NCBI GenBank assembly: GCA_020744425.1
Contig: JAGMUV010000020.1
Span: 868,001-932,000, forward strand
From: Dactylonectria macrodidyma
Lineage: Eukaryota; Ascomycota; Sordariomycetes; Hypocreales; Nectriaceae
Direction of reading: 5' to 3'
DNA length: 64,000 nt
In this document: piece after piece, positions 1 through 11,520 of the stretch
How positions within the stretch are numbered: the first letter of the stretch is position 1
Layout: each line of letters opens with the position of its first letter
Program-made: the position numbers and the translations under genes
Notes under the pieces: model-generated
The model's input: the letters and a program-made list of their open reading frames with translations, nothing else
Databases searched by the model: none
What the model was told of the DNA's origin: nothing

Positions 1-692
1 AACCATCTCGACTACCTAATCCTGCGATGTAACAATGCACCACGTGCATGGATCAAGGGACTGCGTAACGCGGGGAAGTGTCCCCGCTCATAGCCTTCCA
101 CGCGGCTCATCCGGACGCTTGTCACTCTCCCCGCAAACTCGATAAGTACGGGTCGAACAAGACTGAGTTTCTATGCCGTAATCGACTTCCAATTCTAGAC
201 AGTCAAATGAGAACAGTATGATTGGCGTCAGTGCACAGTTATGGCTCTCGGGCTAATAAGCCTCACTTACGCTTTTCTAGCCAAAGGCGCCAATGATCTG
301 GAACCGCCAGGGTATCCAGTTCATGTTCAGGAACCAGGAATCAAGAAATGGCTCTCATTATTGCCGCAAGCCAGACCCTTTACACTACACTACATGCCAA
401 AATGAATCGCAATTTGATGTACCCAACTAGGCTACGAGGAATGACTTTGGAACTAACCTAGTTCAAGCACACTTGATCCCTCTCTTTATCAAGCAAGGTA
501 TTTGCCACCATCCCCCAATCCCCCTCCAGACCTGTAACACAACAAGAACGTTCAAGGTCAATGCATTCTGACTTTGAGCTCGATAGCCATACCAGATGCT
601 GTCTGGGAGACATCGCATGTTTTTGGCCTCTGGTGAACTCATTGGTACGCTCCGAAGAGATATTCCCCACGCCGTCGTCTCCCTATTCTTCA
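1..692. other. Region without a recognisable gene
   Basis: Only short overlapping open frames with no family resemblance are present here. The part next to the transcription-factor relic (about 458-692) may be its 3' flank. I see no RNA gene or repeat. Confidence 0.5.
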
Positions 693-1720
693 CTAGGATA
701 GCCATTCTTGCTGTTCCAGCTCCTGACGTGATCGGAACATCACATCTTTCCATTTTCTAGGCAAGACCTCAGAAATTGCTTGAATCTCGCGTTGTCCAGC
801 ATCTCCGACCCACCAAGAAGTGCGCAGTATCTGAAGATGCCGAAAGTAATGAGCTAGAATCACCAATGCTCGTGGGCTCTGCTCCTCTACCAATTCTATG
901 AATCGCGTATTACCCAGCCTCGGAGAGTCGATTATCATTTCGCAAACCCGATCTAGAGGGTCTTCGTTGCTCATTGCAACCCATATGCCACCAATAAGCT
1001 TAGAGTCGACTCGTATGCTTGTTGTACTTCGGAATCCCATCCCTCGGCCAACTCGTGACTCCCCCGGCGCCGCAGCAAGTGGGGCGGCCCCTGTCGGTTC
1101 TTTTTGGCTATGCTAGCTTCGAGATGATTGTTCACGGGAATGGGTTTGATCATCGGCCCAGAGGCTGAGCCGGCATTGCCATTCTCTAACAACCAAAGTT
1201 GGTGACTGATCGCAGAAGTACTACCAGTGGCTCTCATCCACTCTGTCGCCGGGGTGTATTACAGGAGTGGCCGTTCTTGCAACACGGCGAGGTAGTATCT
1301 ACGCAACATATCCGACGTGAGCCATACAACCTCCCGGTTATCTTTGCTGAGCTGCGGTATCTCTTTTGCGTGCTCTCGTACCGTCATGCCCAGGTAAATA
1401 TGACAAACATCCATGTGGCATTCCTTCTCCCCTGGATCGCGAGTTGCCAGGCGAAGACGGGACAAGGCGTACATGGAGTACAGTAAAGCATCTGATTCAA
1501 TTGCCAGGTGAGGAATGGCGCTCTCCCATATGATTTCAGATTTCTTATCTACAGCCAGTGGCCAGCCAGCGTTGAATTTGTAATGATGGAAGAGTTGTAG
1601 TTCAAGTTTGCGTCGGTTTGGAGACTCGATGGGAGCACAAACGATCTCCTCCCAGCCCGATGGGCTGGTGGCTACAATTCTAGGTTGATGTTGGCGGTCA
1701 TAATTGTAGGTCAATCTAAT
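693..1720 (-). pseudogene. Decayed fungal-specific transcription factor (sterol-uptake-control/UPC2-like regulatory domain)
   Basis: Read on the minus strand, one frame runs from about 1720 to about 1005 and then continues in another frame to a stop at 693. The pattern is that of the C-terminal regulatory domain of UPC2-type Zn2Cys6 factors: FHHY near the start, LQERPL followed by YTPATEWM in the middle, then RALVILAHYF, a WW pair, an REI-like element and a W...M end. Three defects are visible. An in-frame TAA at 1259-1261 separates LQERPLL from YTPATEWM. A small indel near 1000 is needed to pass from AYESTLSLL into the last frame. No Zn2Cys6 motif is open upstream, because a stop (1721-1723) precedes the first residues. 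The TAA sits where Gln (CAA) would fit, a C-to-T change in CpA context. The family is clear; the ancestral length is inferred. A spliced N-terminal exon upstream cannot be excluded. Confidence 0.72.
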
Positions 1721-3266
1721 CTAACTACAGTCATCACATATCGGTTTCGTTTTATTGCACTACAGTTGAAGTGAGCTACGAGGTTATCTACAGCATGACG
1801 CAGGGCAGGGGGCTTCTTTGAAGTGCTCCGTAGACAGGCCATCAGCGATTGCTCACTTTGAGTTGTCGGGCTCTGCATTGCAGGCACCCATGTATCGATT
1901 TTTCGGGAATGGGCTCGGCTGGCTGTTTTTTCCCTCGAGTGACTGGTTATGGTGCCTCTATGGATGCCCAGTTGCTTCTCTCTTGCTGTCCGCAGAATGT
2001 GTTGAAGGAATTCTTGAGCTTAGATCCAACGTTTGGGAACTGTTGGGTTATATACTGGATAATTCCAAGCTGTAATAATAAGCGGGGTACCCCAAACTTT
2101 TGCCCAAAATGGCGCAGCTGGTGAATCCAACAGGAAGCAAAAAGAAGAGAGCAGATCGGCAGAGATATGCATTTGGGCAGAAATGGTCCGTGCGTCGTAT
2201 TATCCTTGAGCTCGATCTAACCATCTCCGCATCGTCTATGGCAGCCCATTTTTTATTATGATAATATAATTATGACTGAGTAAATGCCTTCCTAGGTTGT
2301 CGAATGCTAATTTTTCAATGCGAATTCCTCGCGATATTACCTTCGGTAGCTTTAAGTTGATACGCCCACTGGTTCTCATTTCCTTCAGCCACTTTATGGT
2401 AAGCAACCCGCACAAATTGGCCAGCCTCCAACTCCATGATACATTCTAGAACCACGCTCTTTAGTCGTGTATTCGGGTGGGTAGGAGAGGTTGATTCTAA
2501 GGTAGAGTTAGGGGAACATCCTGTGATTGGGTAGCAAAAATGCAGAAACATGTTCGGCTATTGGAGGGGTATTGCGACTCTCCCAAGATAATCTTCTAGT
2601 CTGTGTCACATTTCGGGATATCGGATTTTGCAGCTATGACAACAGTCAAGCTTTCTGCTCTTTATCATAAGGTTCTACAGCCACTTTCCTCATCACTAGC
2701 CTCATTATTAGCTTTGTCATAAGCTATAATCAGGAGGATAGCTAGATAAAGTCAAATAGTCCGTAGCATCCGGACCCTCCTGGCTGTCTAAGGTCATCAT
2801 CAGTCTCTTCATTTATAAGACTGACCCAAAGACTCTCATTAGATAGAAAGAATAGTAAGAGCTTCTTACACATATGATCACTTCCATCTCCTAGATGCAA
2901 CAGTCTGTTATTCTCATGATTAGGTACGAGATTTGATGACACAGAATTATATGCCTGTGTGCTGGCAGAGCCTACGAGTTTCAGGCTTGTTGTTAGCGAA
3001 GAGATGTTCCAAATCTATGAGTGAAGAGTTCCCTCAAGATCAAGTACCAAATCGCAATGCCAAGAGCCAGCCTTGCGCTGCTAAGCTCTTAAAGCGCATT
3101 TCAGCTCACTGTCACAACCAATGATGATTGCAGCGTTGATCCATCTGAATGAACAAGGCTCTCAGGACCTGAGAAACCTAAGCGCCGAACCAGGTCGCAG
3201 CCTGATGGCATTTCCGTTCCCCCGCGTCAAATCGTACCCTACACACAGACATGACCTAGGGCATCG
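1721..3266. other. Intergenic region, AT-rich in places
   Basis: No supported gene. Short frames at 1818-2124 (+), 2315-2551 (-) and 2742-2942 (-) have no recognisable domain and no intron logic. The missing zinc-cluster exon of the neighbouring relic was looked for here and not seen. Confidence 0.45.
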
Positions 3267-5238
3267 ATGGATCCCCTCTCCATCGCAAGCGGATACGCAG
3301 GCCTCGTTACGGCAATCGGCTCGCTCTCTTTCTCGATCCATACCTTTGTCCGCACGTGTCGCGAAGCCCGGAGCGACCTCGACCAGGTCTTGCGCGAGCT
3401 ACACTCGCTCCGGACCGTCCTCGAGCTGATCCAGGAAGACGCTGCCGACGAGACCAAATCATTCCCACCGAGCTCGGCAAACACGTCTCAGCCATCGTGT
3501 CTAATTGCTTGTCGGTCGTTGTCAAGGTGCAGAGCTGCATCACAAAATATGGCGATGGCTAGGTGAAGAACAAGAGCTCGTGGACGGTCAACGGGAAGTG
3601 CGACATAGAAAAGCTGCGCACGAGTCTGGAAGCACACAAGTCGGCGCTGGAGCTAGCTCTGGATATGCTCACCCTATAAGGTGCATGCGAAGATGTCATC
3701 TAGACCAGGACTGACTTGTAAATAGGTCTCTGACGAAGGAGATCAAGGCCGATACGACCGAGATTCGCAACGACACGGCTGCTATAAAGGACAGCACTGC
3801 CATGATATTGCAGGAGATTGCTCGACTCCAAGCTCGACTACCGACGGATGCTCCTACACAAAACGATTTCATTCTACCAAAGTTCTTGGAGGAGATGACG
3901 ACCTACACTGAGCAGGAACTAGACCCAACGCTTGGAAGTCACGACGATAGTGTGCGAAGTTCTAGAGCGTTCTCATATTTCGAGGAATATGAAGAAGTGG
4001 GAGTTCCACGATATCCGGACGTTGAGTGGATTCCTCTGTGGAGTGATGATGACCTCCCGGGGCCCCTTACTCCTCCAAGCAAGGATCTTCTGACCGACCA
4101 GCGAGGTTCTAATCCACTCGAACGCCCTTCAGTCTCGAAACCTAATGTGGAATCTTCCCATGCTTTAGGATTCAACTCGCCACAAGACATCCCCGCGATC
4201 TCCTCGCTAGTCGCAGCTGAGCTCAGCCCTCAACAGCCGAAGCAGTCTGCACGAGATGAACTGTATGATCTGGCATAGAGCTACGGCACTGGACAGTCGG
4301 ACCAGTCTACACAGCCACAATTTGTACCAGATTGTTCACCTTCCCAGAGCTCCTAGCACAATTCTCAGCAGTCAAAGCAGTATAAAGATCTTACACAAGA
4401 TGATCCGGCATTTGACTACACCACTTACTTTGACCGTACAAGTACCGTCATGGATGTTCTGGAAAGCATGAATTCAGGATCTAGGCCCCAGGAGACCCTA
4501 CAAGCAACGGACCAGGCGGCCGTATCACGACCTAGAGACCCGAGGCAAAAAGAAGAAGATGGGGCCATGATTGATGTCACGGCGTATCAAGGGAACCTAG
4601 TCTTGAGTCTACTGATGCCACATGATGTGCTCAGCTCTAAGGAAAAGGCAGTTGAGTACAAGAAGTGGCGGTTCACGGCCGTAATGTGCGCACTAGAGGG
4701 ATATGCCGCATGAAAATTACGTTTCCCGCCCCCTACTTTTTAGCTCACGGCAACCGTATATTCATTTCATATTGTCGTTTCGACTTGACTCAAAAGAGAC
4801 GGCGCACACATTCGCCAACCGATGGCAATTTATACTCTGCTCTTTACCACATCTCACGAAGAAAGCAGTGTTTGACGATAGACCCGCGTGGGAGGCTGTC
4901 TTGGTTCATATCCACGGTCCTCCGAACTGGCAGGGCTTGGCACCGGATATTGAGGAGAGCTTAGAGCGAATGGGGATTAAGATAACAAGGAATATGGCTG
5001 TTAAAGCGTCGGGAGGAGATCCCCAGATTCGTTGGTTGCACGTAGATTCCACACATTTGACAAGGGAGATCCATTGGAAGAGGGAGAGAGTACATGGTAC
5101 TATTCGCCAGGTACGTCAACCAACTTACTAATTGCGTTCCTGGTGATGCAGCTATTCCTCCATCTACCATTGAAAGTGTCTAACAAACGTCACGGGACTT
5201 TATACACAGTGCACTGCCGAGATAAATCCTTTTGCTGA
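3267..5238 (+). pseudogene. Decayed Fungal_N-domain protein gene with a broken splice donor
   Basis: The start MDPLSIASGYAGLVTAIGSL is the typical opening of the fungal N-terminal (Fungal_N) domain. The reading then needs a one-base repair at the AAA run 3456-3458. It meets TAG at 3560-3562, between YGDG and VKNKSSWTVNG, and continues to LEAHKSALELALDMLTL. There an intron should start, but the donor reads AT (3676-3677) within ataagg where gtaagg is expected; the branch site ctgac and acceptor aatag are intact at 3725. Downstream the frame continues SLTKEIKADT through a Q-rich stretch with TAG at 4276-4278 and 4354-4356. It shifts frame again near 4702 into MPHENYV and ends after FANRWQFILCSLPHL, WLHVDSTHLTREIHWKRE and a last intron at about 5111-5151. 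The tail belongs to a multicopy fungal family of unknown function (my recollection). All stops fit C-to-T or G-to-A changes. Confidence 0.85.
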
Positions 5239-6053
5239 ACCTAGGAAATCACTACCCATTCGGACTATCTCGACAGCCATGATCCAGTTAGACCAGGAAT
5301 TTCCCTTCAAGACTGTGCCCACTGATGACCATAGCGCCTGAACAGAAGTCATCTGCAAGAGTTTTGAGCCCTTTTACACCATTGATGTGACGTCGACAGA
5401 TGGTATGAGCTTCGAGGCCGACCAGTTTCTCCATTGGACAATGAGGAATAAAAAGTGTAGGACTGATGACAAATTCATGGCAACCTTGTTGAGCGATTTG
5501 TTGACTGAGGCGAAAATAAATCCCCACCCTTGGAAGAGGCGTACTGCCGCTTCGGCGAGGCATTTTATGGCGCGAAATGGGTTGCGGCGGTGAGGGCTTG
5601 TTCGGTTCAACTCAACTATCTGGCTGCTGGTTAGAGCCTTGAGAAGGTCCAGATCACCCAACTGGCTCGGCAAAATGAGATTCAGGGCACGATTAGAACA
5701 GCAAGCCCGCGCTCTGAAGGGCCAATGTACCAGTCATTCATTCAATGGTAGCACGTTTATGTGCAGGATAGCACCCCAAAAAATACCAACGAAGAATTGC
5801 CAGCATCGGAAAATAGGCAATCATCAATGCGTCGGCAAAATAGGAGTCTGAGTAGGGATACCTTTGCTTTAGTTCAGGTATTGAGTTGGCGTTGCATGAT
5901 GGAGCAAACCTTAAGCTTATGGGTAGGGACAAGATTGTCGACCTATGTTCAAGTTACCGCGTCGAAAAAACGAATGCCTACTCTTAAAGATATTCTTTCA
6001 GCTATTGGTGGTACTGTCCTTGCTCATGTTCTGTTTCTGAGACCATCTCCATC
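5239..6053 (+). other. Possible further decayed coding sequence
   Basis: A plus-strand frame from about 5221 to 5593 reads as protein-like sequence with one TGA near 5339 (for example FEPFYTIDVTSTDGMSFEAD and TMRNKKCRTDDKFMATLL), then stops at 5591-5593. I do not recognise the family. It may be the rest of the upstream relic or a separate dead gene. Nothing else is supported up to the 5S gene. Confidence 0.3.
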
Positions 6054-6171
6054 ACATACGACCATAGCTCTTAGAAAATACGGGATCCCGTCCGCTCTCC
6101 CTTAGTCAAGCTGAGAAGCGGCGAATTAGTACTCGGGTCGGTGACGACCGGGGAATCCTCGCTGTTGTATG
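6054..6171 (+). rRNA. 5S ribosomal RNA (dispersed copy)
   Basis: The segment is 118 nt long and begins acatacgaccatag and ends gctgttgtatg, so the two ends form the helix I of fungal 5S RNA. Internal landmarks are gggatcccgtccgctctccc, aagctgagaagc, attagtactcgggtcggtga and cgaccggggaatcc, in the expected order and spacing. A T-run (tctccctttttg) directly follows and would serve as the RNA polymerase III terminator. It resembles minor 5S variants rather than the commonest fungal type as I remember it. Fungal 5S genes are often dispersed and have internal promoters, so an isolated copy is normal. Confidence 0.9.
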
Positions 6172-6707
6172 TCTCCCTTTTTGTTACTATGGACAAGTCC
6201 TGTCGCTGTAAGTCTGATAATTGCTCTGTTGCCGTCAGGTCGTGGCGTTTGAAAGTGTCACATTCCACCATTCCACCCTCACGACTGTCAGCTTGCACGA
6301 AAATCAAGAGATATGACAAGGCATGTCTTGAATCATGATCATGTCTCCAGAAACAGCCACTGAATCGGTATTCAGACCATATACGGAGGTGTGAATTTGT
6401 GGCCCCCGAGTGGGAGTCGATATCAGCAGATGACAGATCAGGCTGAATAGTCAGATGGGGTGTAACTACCCCTTAGAAATGGTACTAGGTTTGATAATTA
6501 TGATTATTTCAGGACAGAATTAATTATTGAGTTTCGAATGCAATAGCTAACCGACTGGACGATCATGTTCTATGTCCTAATTTGACGCGACTCATCTGAG
6601 ATGGTGACATTTAGACTACACGTGAGCAGGGGATCTTTAAAACGCTTGCGTGATACATAGGACATATGTGAAATTGGCTTCCTTCCTCAAAAGCGGGGAC
6701 AAGAGTT
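6172..6707. other. Intergenic spacer between 5S gene and SDR
   Basis: No gene seen. It includes the T-rich 5S terminator at its left end and the 3' flank of the SDR at its right end. Confidence 0.5.
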
Positions 6708-7911
6708 CTATTCCCACGGACGTAATGGCGGCAGGTTATCTGAGGAAAGCTGCTTGTTCAGCTCCACAATCGTGACGTCCCATAAGGCCTTAACCTGTTG
6801 CTCGTTCTCAATGATCGGGTGAGGCGCTGCAGGTTTTCCAACAGGCATCAGAAATTTGCCCTCGTACTTAGCCACATTATCTCGGACATCTTTCGCTGTA
6901 GCCGCAAAAAGGGGTGATACGGCACCTTGTTCGGCCGTGGAGAAGGCCACGCGGGCTAGGGTCCTGACAAATACATTATTGACCTCTAGTAGGCCCTTTG
7001 TATAAACTTCGCCCGGGTGCACGGCGATGGAAAGAATAGGAAGAATCTGCTCATGCAATCGGCACTGTAGTTCCTTGGTAAATGCGGTAACCGCAGCCTT
7101 CGATACAGCGTAGCGGATTATATCCCAGCTAAATATGAACCTTGCGACATATCTCCATACCCAGGGATATAAGGTAACAGGCTCTCTGAGACCATCAGCA
7201 GAGTCGAAGTGGAATTCAAAGTTTGGCGGGAGAAATGCGATCTGGGCAGTAGAACTGAGGTTAATGATCCTGACGTCAGCGTTCCTTTGCTGGAGTGCAT
7301 TTTTCAGAAGCGGTAGGATGCGATTGGCAAATAAAAATGGCCCAATATAGCTGAATAAGTTAGCAGTCTGTCAATTTAGCAGTGATGTAACATTGCCTTA
7401 CTTCCCAGTCATGTGCTGTTCCCATCTGCCATATACCAGCTCGGCGGAGGGTGATGAAACAGCAGCATTGTTGACTAATGGGCCGATGTTTGTTAGAAGT
7501 AATCCTCTGGTGAGGCTGCTCTGAGGGCTTGGGAATACTGAGAATGTCCACTTTGCTTTCCTTCTGCCCGAGCTCAAGCGCGGCAGCATCGACGCTCTTC
7601 AAATCAAGGAAGTCTATCAACAACCATGAGATGTTTTTCGGGCTAATGTCTACACATTCGGCTATGAGGGTCTCTTTCGCCTTTCGTGCCTTTGCCTCAG
7701 TGCGCGTCGTCAAGTAGACCTTTGCTCCGCACTGAGCGAGGCGTTTGACGATTGCATACCCAACCCCGGAGCTAAGAAGCCGTTGTTAGCCTTATTCGTA
7801 CCCGCTGTCTGCATCAACTCTCTCCTATGAGACTTACCTCGCCCCCGTCACGACAGCCACTTTGCCATGAAGGTCGGGAATATCCGTCGACGGATCCCAC
7901 TGTTTTGCCAT
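6708..7911 (-). CDS. Short-chain dehydrogenase/reductase (SDR), 340 aa, four exons
   Basis: Exons on the minus strand are 7911-7838, 7771-7539, 7474-7402 and 7350-6708. The introns are 66, 64 and 51 nt with GT..AG ends, and the total of 1023 nt closes in frame. The protein is a classical Rossmann-fold NAD(P)-dependent oxidoreductase: TGASSGVG at residues 23-30 binds the cofactor, INNAAV follows the second intron, Ser159/Ser160 lie in NLSST, and YAVSK (Tyr207, Lys211) is the catalytic pair. The substrate cannot be read from the sequence. The long segment between the Ser and the Tyr (about 45 residues) suggests the retinol-dehydrogenase/WW-oxidoreductase-like SDR group common in fungi. It lies 513 bp downstream of a Zn2Cys6 regulator on the same strand, which could be its regulator (inference). 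Confidence 0.88.
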
Positions 7912-8424
7912 GAAAGACAAACTTGCTTAAAGGGTCAAAGGAATGACTCGACGGAAGGGTGCAACAATTTGAATCGCTCACGGCGCACTAATGAACTGCG
8001 ATTTTTGAGATGCGCTCACAAATGAGATTCGAAATTCTCCGCCTCGGAAATTAGGAGGGGAGCTGTCCTTACATACATACTCGACAACATGTTGAACTCT
8101 AGCCTTGAGTTGCCATTTGATAACTATGTGGGATGAGATTTGCGTGATTGGTAATTACGGATGTCGGAATTGGCGGAAAATTAGTGGGGGTCGAGCGGAG
8201 GTCGAGTGGAAAGCTTGCGGAGATCAATTATCATCTCAAACGCGAGAAACATGGCACAAATACCGTGCGAATAATCATGATATAGGTAGCTTGCCTCTCC
8301 TAATCCTTGAGGCTTTCACCGACTTCTTCACCCTGCTACTTGTCAGTCTACGCTAAACAGCTCGCAGAATCGACCATCCGACGAGTTCCTCCAATTGCAT
8401 TACATAATATAATTGAAGTTGATC
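7912..8424. other. Intergenic region upstream of the SDR
   Basis: It contains the SDR promoter on the minus strand and the 3' flank of the zinc-cluster gene. A plus-strand frame at 8105-8356 has no domain and is not supported. Confidence 0.45.
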
Positions 8425-9759
8425 TTAATACTTGATTTTCACATCACCTCCAGTCCGTACAACCCAGTCTTCAACTTTGTCCATCCCCCACATCATTGTG
8501 AATAAAAGACGTGCAAACTCGTCAACCTGCGAGGCCTCTATACCGCGCCCGGTCAGCGATTGGCCATGTAGGCTGTAGATAAACAGGGGATCCTGATCGT
8601 GGACAAGAGCCTCCCAGCGCGCAGGTGAGCTTGCATCCCATATCTTTGCACGTGTAGTTATGTGAGTATCACCTACACAGCCGGCCGAATATTCGCCCTT
8701 GTGGCCATAGTAGGCACCAGTAGCGATCCTGCACAGGAGCCATGTTCGCCGAATGGCTTCGGAGAGAACAAAAGCGTGATATAGCCCGGACACTGTGTCG
8801 GTAATGTAGGCTCCGTCAGCATTGGTCAATGGGAGGAAATTTGGATAGAGCAACGCTGTAGTCGCGTCTCGGCTTGCTGATTCCCAGAGCTGGTCCGCCC
8901 ACTGGATGAGAGTTTTTATAAGAGTCTCTGCCTTACCCCGACGTGGTATAGACGGGGAGAAGAGGGCCAGGAGGAGGTGGATTAGTAGAGCCTGCGTGCG
9001 GGCCAGATGGTCTCTGGTTGAGAGAAGTGGGAGGAGAGCCATCTGGCCATCAACAGGCTGGCAAGCCATTAATGTGGATATGTGGTTAGAACAGATGTCG
9101 TCAATGATGTGTTCATTATCTTGCGTAACGTTCTGGGAGATAGATATTGCCGAGTACGCGTCTTGCATACACTGAGGCATAGTTGACCCATACAGGTGAC
9201 GGTGGATAAACGGGTTATGACCTGTGCGGAAGAAGCGGGAAAGCCAAGATTGCAGACCGCGGATGAAGTTGGAGAAGACAGGACCAGTTGGCATCGTGGC
9301 CGGGGGCTGGTAGTGATTGCCTACCGTCCAAGTTGAAGGTTGGAGAAACCATCCTAACCCTTCTGGGTAAGAGGCGAGCTGGCCAGCAGAGAGAACTTCG
9401 AGGTTCCCGGAAGATGGAATCCCCGGTGATTGAAATGGAGCAGAGAAAGAAGACAAAGTCTCGCAGGCGAGATGGGTGGAAGCCGCGGGATGAATGAGAA
9501 GTCCGCTATGTTCTTCTGTCCCAGTTTGCACACCAGGAATTATTCCTTGCTCTCTCAACCCCGACGACGAAGCCTGAGGACCTCCGTGTATCAAGCCGAC
9601 AGTAGTGTGAAAGCCTGTTCTGCCTGGTTGAGGCCGTCGCTGGTATACACAGTCCACCTCCTTGTCGAGGCAGCGCGAGCACGACGGGAGTGTCCTGTCG
9701 CAGCACCTCTTAGCCTTGACACAAGCGAAGCAAGCCTTTTGCTTAGAATGGCGGCCCAT
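8425..9759 (-). CDS. Zn2Cys6 (fungal binuclear zinc cluster) transcription factor, 444 aa
   Basis: A single uninterrupted exon. The N-terminus carries a full zinc cluster with Cys at residues 10, 13, 20, 27, 30 and 37 (spacing 2-6-6-2-6), with basic residues between the second and third Cys, as in Gal4-type DNA-binding domains. Such proteins bind CGG-containing sites and act in the nucleus. A Ser/Gly/Pro-rich linker follows, then a C-terminal region without a match that I can name confidently. Its layout (acidic and aromatic patches, SQNVTQDNEHIIDDIC near the middle) resembles AflR-like and other small cluster regulators. ATG at 9757-9759 is the first Met of the frame and places the cluster at the usual distance from the N-terminus. 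Its immediate downstream neighbour on the same strand is the intact SDR. Confidence 0.9.
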   Translation of the reverse strand: MGRHSKQKACFACVKAKRCCDRTLPSCSRCLDKEVDCVYQRRPQPGRTGFHTTVGLIHGGPQASSSGLREQGIIPGVQTGTEEHSGLLIHPAASTHLACETLSSFSAPFQSPGIPSSGNLEVLSAGQLASYPEGLGWFLQPSTWTVGNHYQPPATMPTGPVFSNFIRGLQSWLSRFFRTGHNPFIHRHLYGSTMPQCMQDAYSAISISQNVTQDNEHIIDDICSNHISTLMACQPVDGQMALLPLLSTRDHLARTQALLIHLLLALFSPSIPRRGKAETLIKTLIQWADQLWESASRDATTALLYPNFLPLTNADGAYITDTVSGLYHAFVLSEAIRRTWLLCRIATGAYYGHKGEYSAGCVGDTHITTRAKIWDASSPARWEALVHDQDPLFIYSLHGQSLTGRGIEASQVDEFARLLFTMMWGMDKVEDWVVRTGGDVKIKY

Positions 9760-10491
9760 ACTGAGTGATTCGTGATGTGCCGTACTATGGGAAAAGGAGT
9801 TTGTTTACGGTTTGAAGGCTGTTGGAATCGGGCGGAGTTGGGACACGGGGTTAGTTGCGGAGATGAAGCGGAGGTTTCGGCGGCTTTTGGTTTAGTGGCG
9901 GAGATGGGCAATGTCGTTGTCGGTAAGTTAGATGGTGAGTCGGACGGGGTCGTGATAACGACTGTTCAAACACTCAAGTGCTGTAGGTATTAAGTAAAAC
10001 CTGTAGATTGTTCTTTACAAGCTCCCCTCCACCCCGGATCCAGGCAAGTCGAAGAAAGGAGGAAACACATCATGGCGCCACCTCCACTTCATCCCCGCTA
10101 GTGTTCCGCCGGATCTCCGCTAGTTTTTCCGCCGCTACGTTAAAGTCTGTTTTTTTGTCGTGCTGCTTGTAGAAAAATGGAATCACAACCCAAATTGAAG
10201 TCATGATTCCAAAGGATGCGGAGGAGGGACGGGAGGGACGGAGGAGGGACGGAAGTACGAGACGGTGTCTCAGATTTTCCACGGTCGCCGTTTTCAACCT
10301 CTAATTACTGCCTGGAGCTATCTTGTCCATAGCCATGCCCATCGTGCTATAAGAAACCTAACTGAAGGCGCAATGGGCTCCTATGTTTCCTCCCGAAAAA
10401 GACGATCATCGACGGTGCGGATAGCCTTGTGCCTCCTTACATTAAACAACTCTGCCATCTAGATTGACTTGGGAGTGAGAACCACTTTACC
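9760..10491. other. Intergenic region with short G-rich tandem repeat
   Basis: No supported gene. Around 10215-10255 a short imperfect repeat of the unit ggagggac(g) occurs three or four times. A minus-strand frame at 10070-10297 overlaps it and is not supported. Confidence 0.4.
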
Positions 10492-11520
10492 ATGTCGGCA
10501 TCAACACCTTCTTTCAACCCGGGCGATGTTCAAAGCTTGCCCCTGTCACATCTAATCTCTTTCCGGCAACCAATAAATCTTCTTATCCAAGCCTGTCACC
10601 TCCCCCCCCCCCCCTGAGCTGAATCAGTCCGGAAAGATGGTCCTCGTCGCTGGCGCCTCGGCTGGGATAGTATTTGCCATTGCCAAGGCGTTTGCAGAGG
10701 CGTCGACTTCCAGGGTTGTCCTGACCGGTCGCCGCAGTGACGTCCTTCAGCGTGCAGCTCCTCAGCTCTCCATCTCGTTCCTCAAGACGGAGTTCGTCGC
10801 CCGTGTCCGCCGCCCTCTGGTCCGGCCTCCACTCTGATCGCATCTTCGTCGATGTTCTTGTGCTGAATGCTGCCAAGTTCCATGGTCAAGAGACCCTACT
10901 CAAAGTTGACCTTGACGCGACTTGGTCTTTGTATGACACTAATGCGAGGTCTCTCTTAGACTTCAGTCAGCGATTTCATGCCCAGGAAGGACCGGAGACT
11001 AGGCAAAAGGTATGTACTGCTTACGCTGCTATTTAGTCGAATTTGGATGGGTGATCAGTAGTTAGCGTTCAAACACATGCAGTTCATTGTTTGTATCTCA
11101 ACCGCCGCAATTCATGACCGCGCTATCGTAGCCACATTGCCGACCTATTCTCTAAGCAAAACCTCTGGCCACCTATAATTACAGAAGATTGCTGAGGAGG
11201 TAGACCGGAAAAAGCTCCAGATTGTCAGTTTCCATCCTGGCCAGATCCTCTCTGAGACGGCCAGATCGGCAGGCCTTGATGAGAATAGCGCCCCTTTTGA
11301 TGATGGTGCGTCCCGGACTCCAACAGACCTGCGCCTCTAGTGTCGTTTGGCTCTTAGCTTCTACTAAAACCATTGCATACTGATGATCATTTGCAGAAAA
11401 CCAGCCCTGACATTGGGCTGCCTGGGCAGCTACTCCCGAAGCTGCACTTTTGCATGGCCGTTTTGCATGGGCAATCAGGGCCAGGCTGCTGGGGCCGGCC
11501 AACAGGCATTATATTCATCA
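10492..11520 (+). pseudogene. Decayed short-chain dehydrogenase gene with poly-C tract
   Basis: Protein-like segments occur in the order expected for a fungal SDR, but in several frames. MSASTPSFNPGDVQ starts at 10492. A run of 13 C (10602-10614) breaks the frame. The cofactor site reads LVAGASAGI, followed by AIAKAFAEA and RVVLTGRRSDVL. A shift near 10800 leads to DVLVLNAAKFHGQETLLKVD. An intron (gtatgt..acatgcag, about 11009-11081) precedes FIVCISTAAIHD and YSLSKTSGHL, which keeps the Tyr-x3-Lys pair. IAEEVDRKKLQIVSFHPGQI and, after another intron, WAAWAATPEAALLHGRFAWA follow. The glycine motif has also changed (GASAGIV where GASxGIG is usual). With at least two frame breaks the gene is most likely dead. 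Its function would have been an NAD(P)-dependent reductase of unknown substrate. Confidence 0.78.

Noticed and set aside
3560..4356. Three in-frame TAG codons in the Fungal_N-type gene as sites of A-to-I mRNA editing (UAG to UGG), known in Sordariomycetes
   Set aside because: Two of the three stand in Gln-rich sequence where Gln, not Trp, is expected, and the gene also has two frameshifts and a lost donor that editing cannot repair.
10602..10614. Poly-C run in the SDR relic as a mere sequencing artefact in an intact gene
   Set aside because: Another frame break near 10800 and a changed glycine motif remain even if the run is corrected, though the exact run length may well be uncertain.
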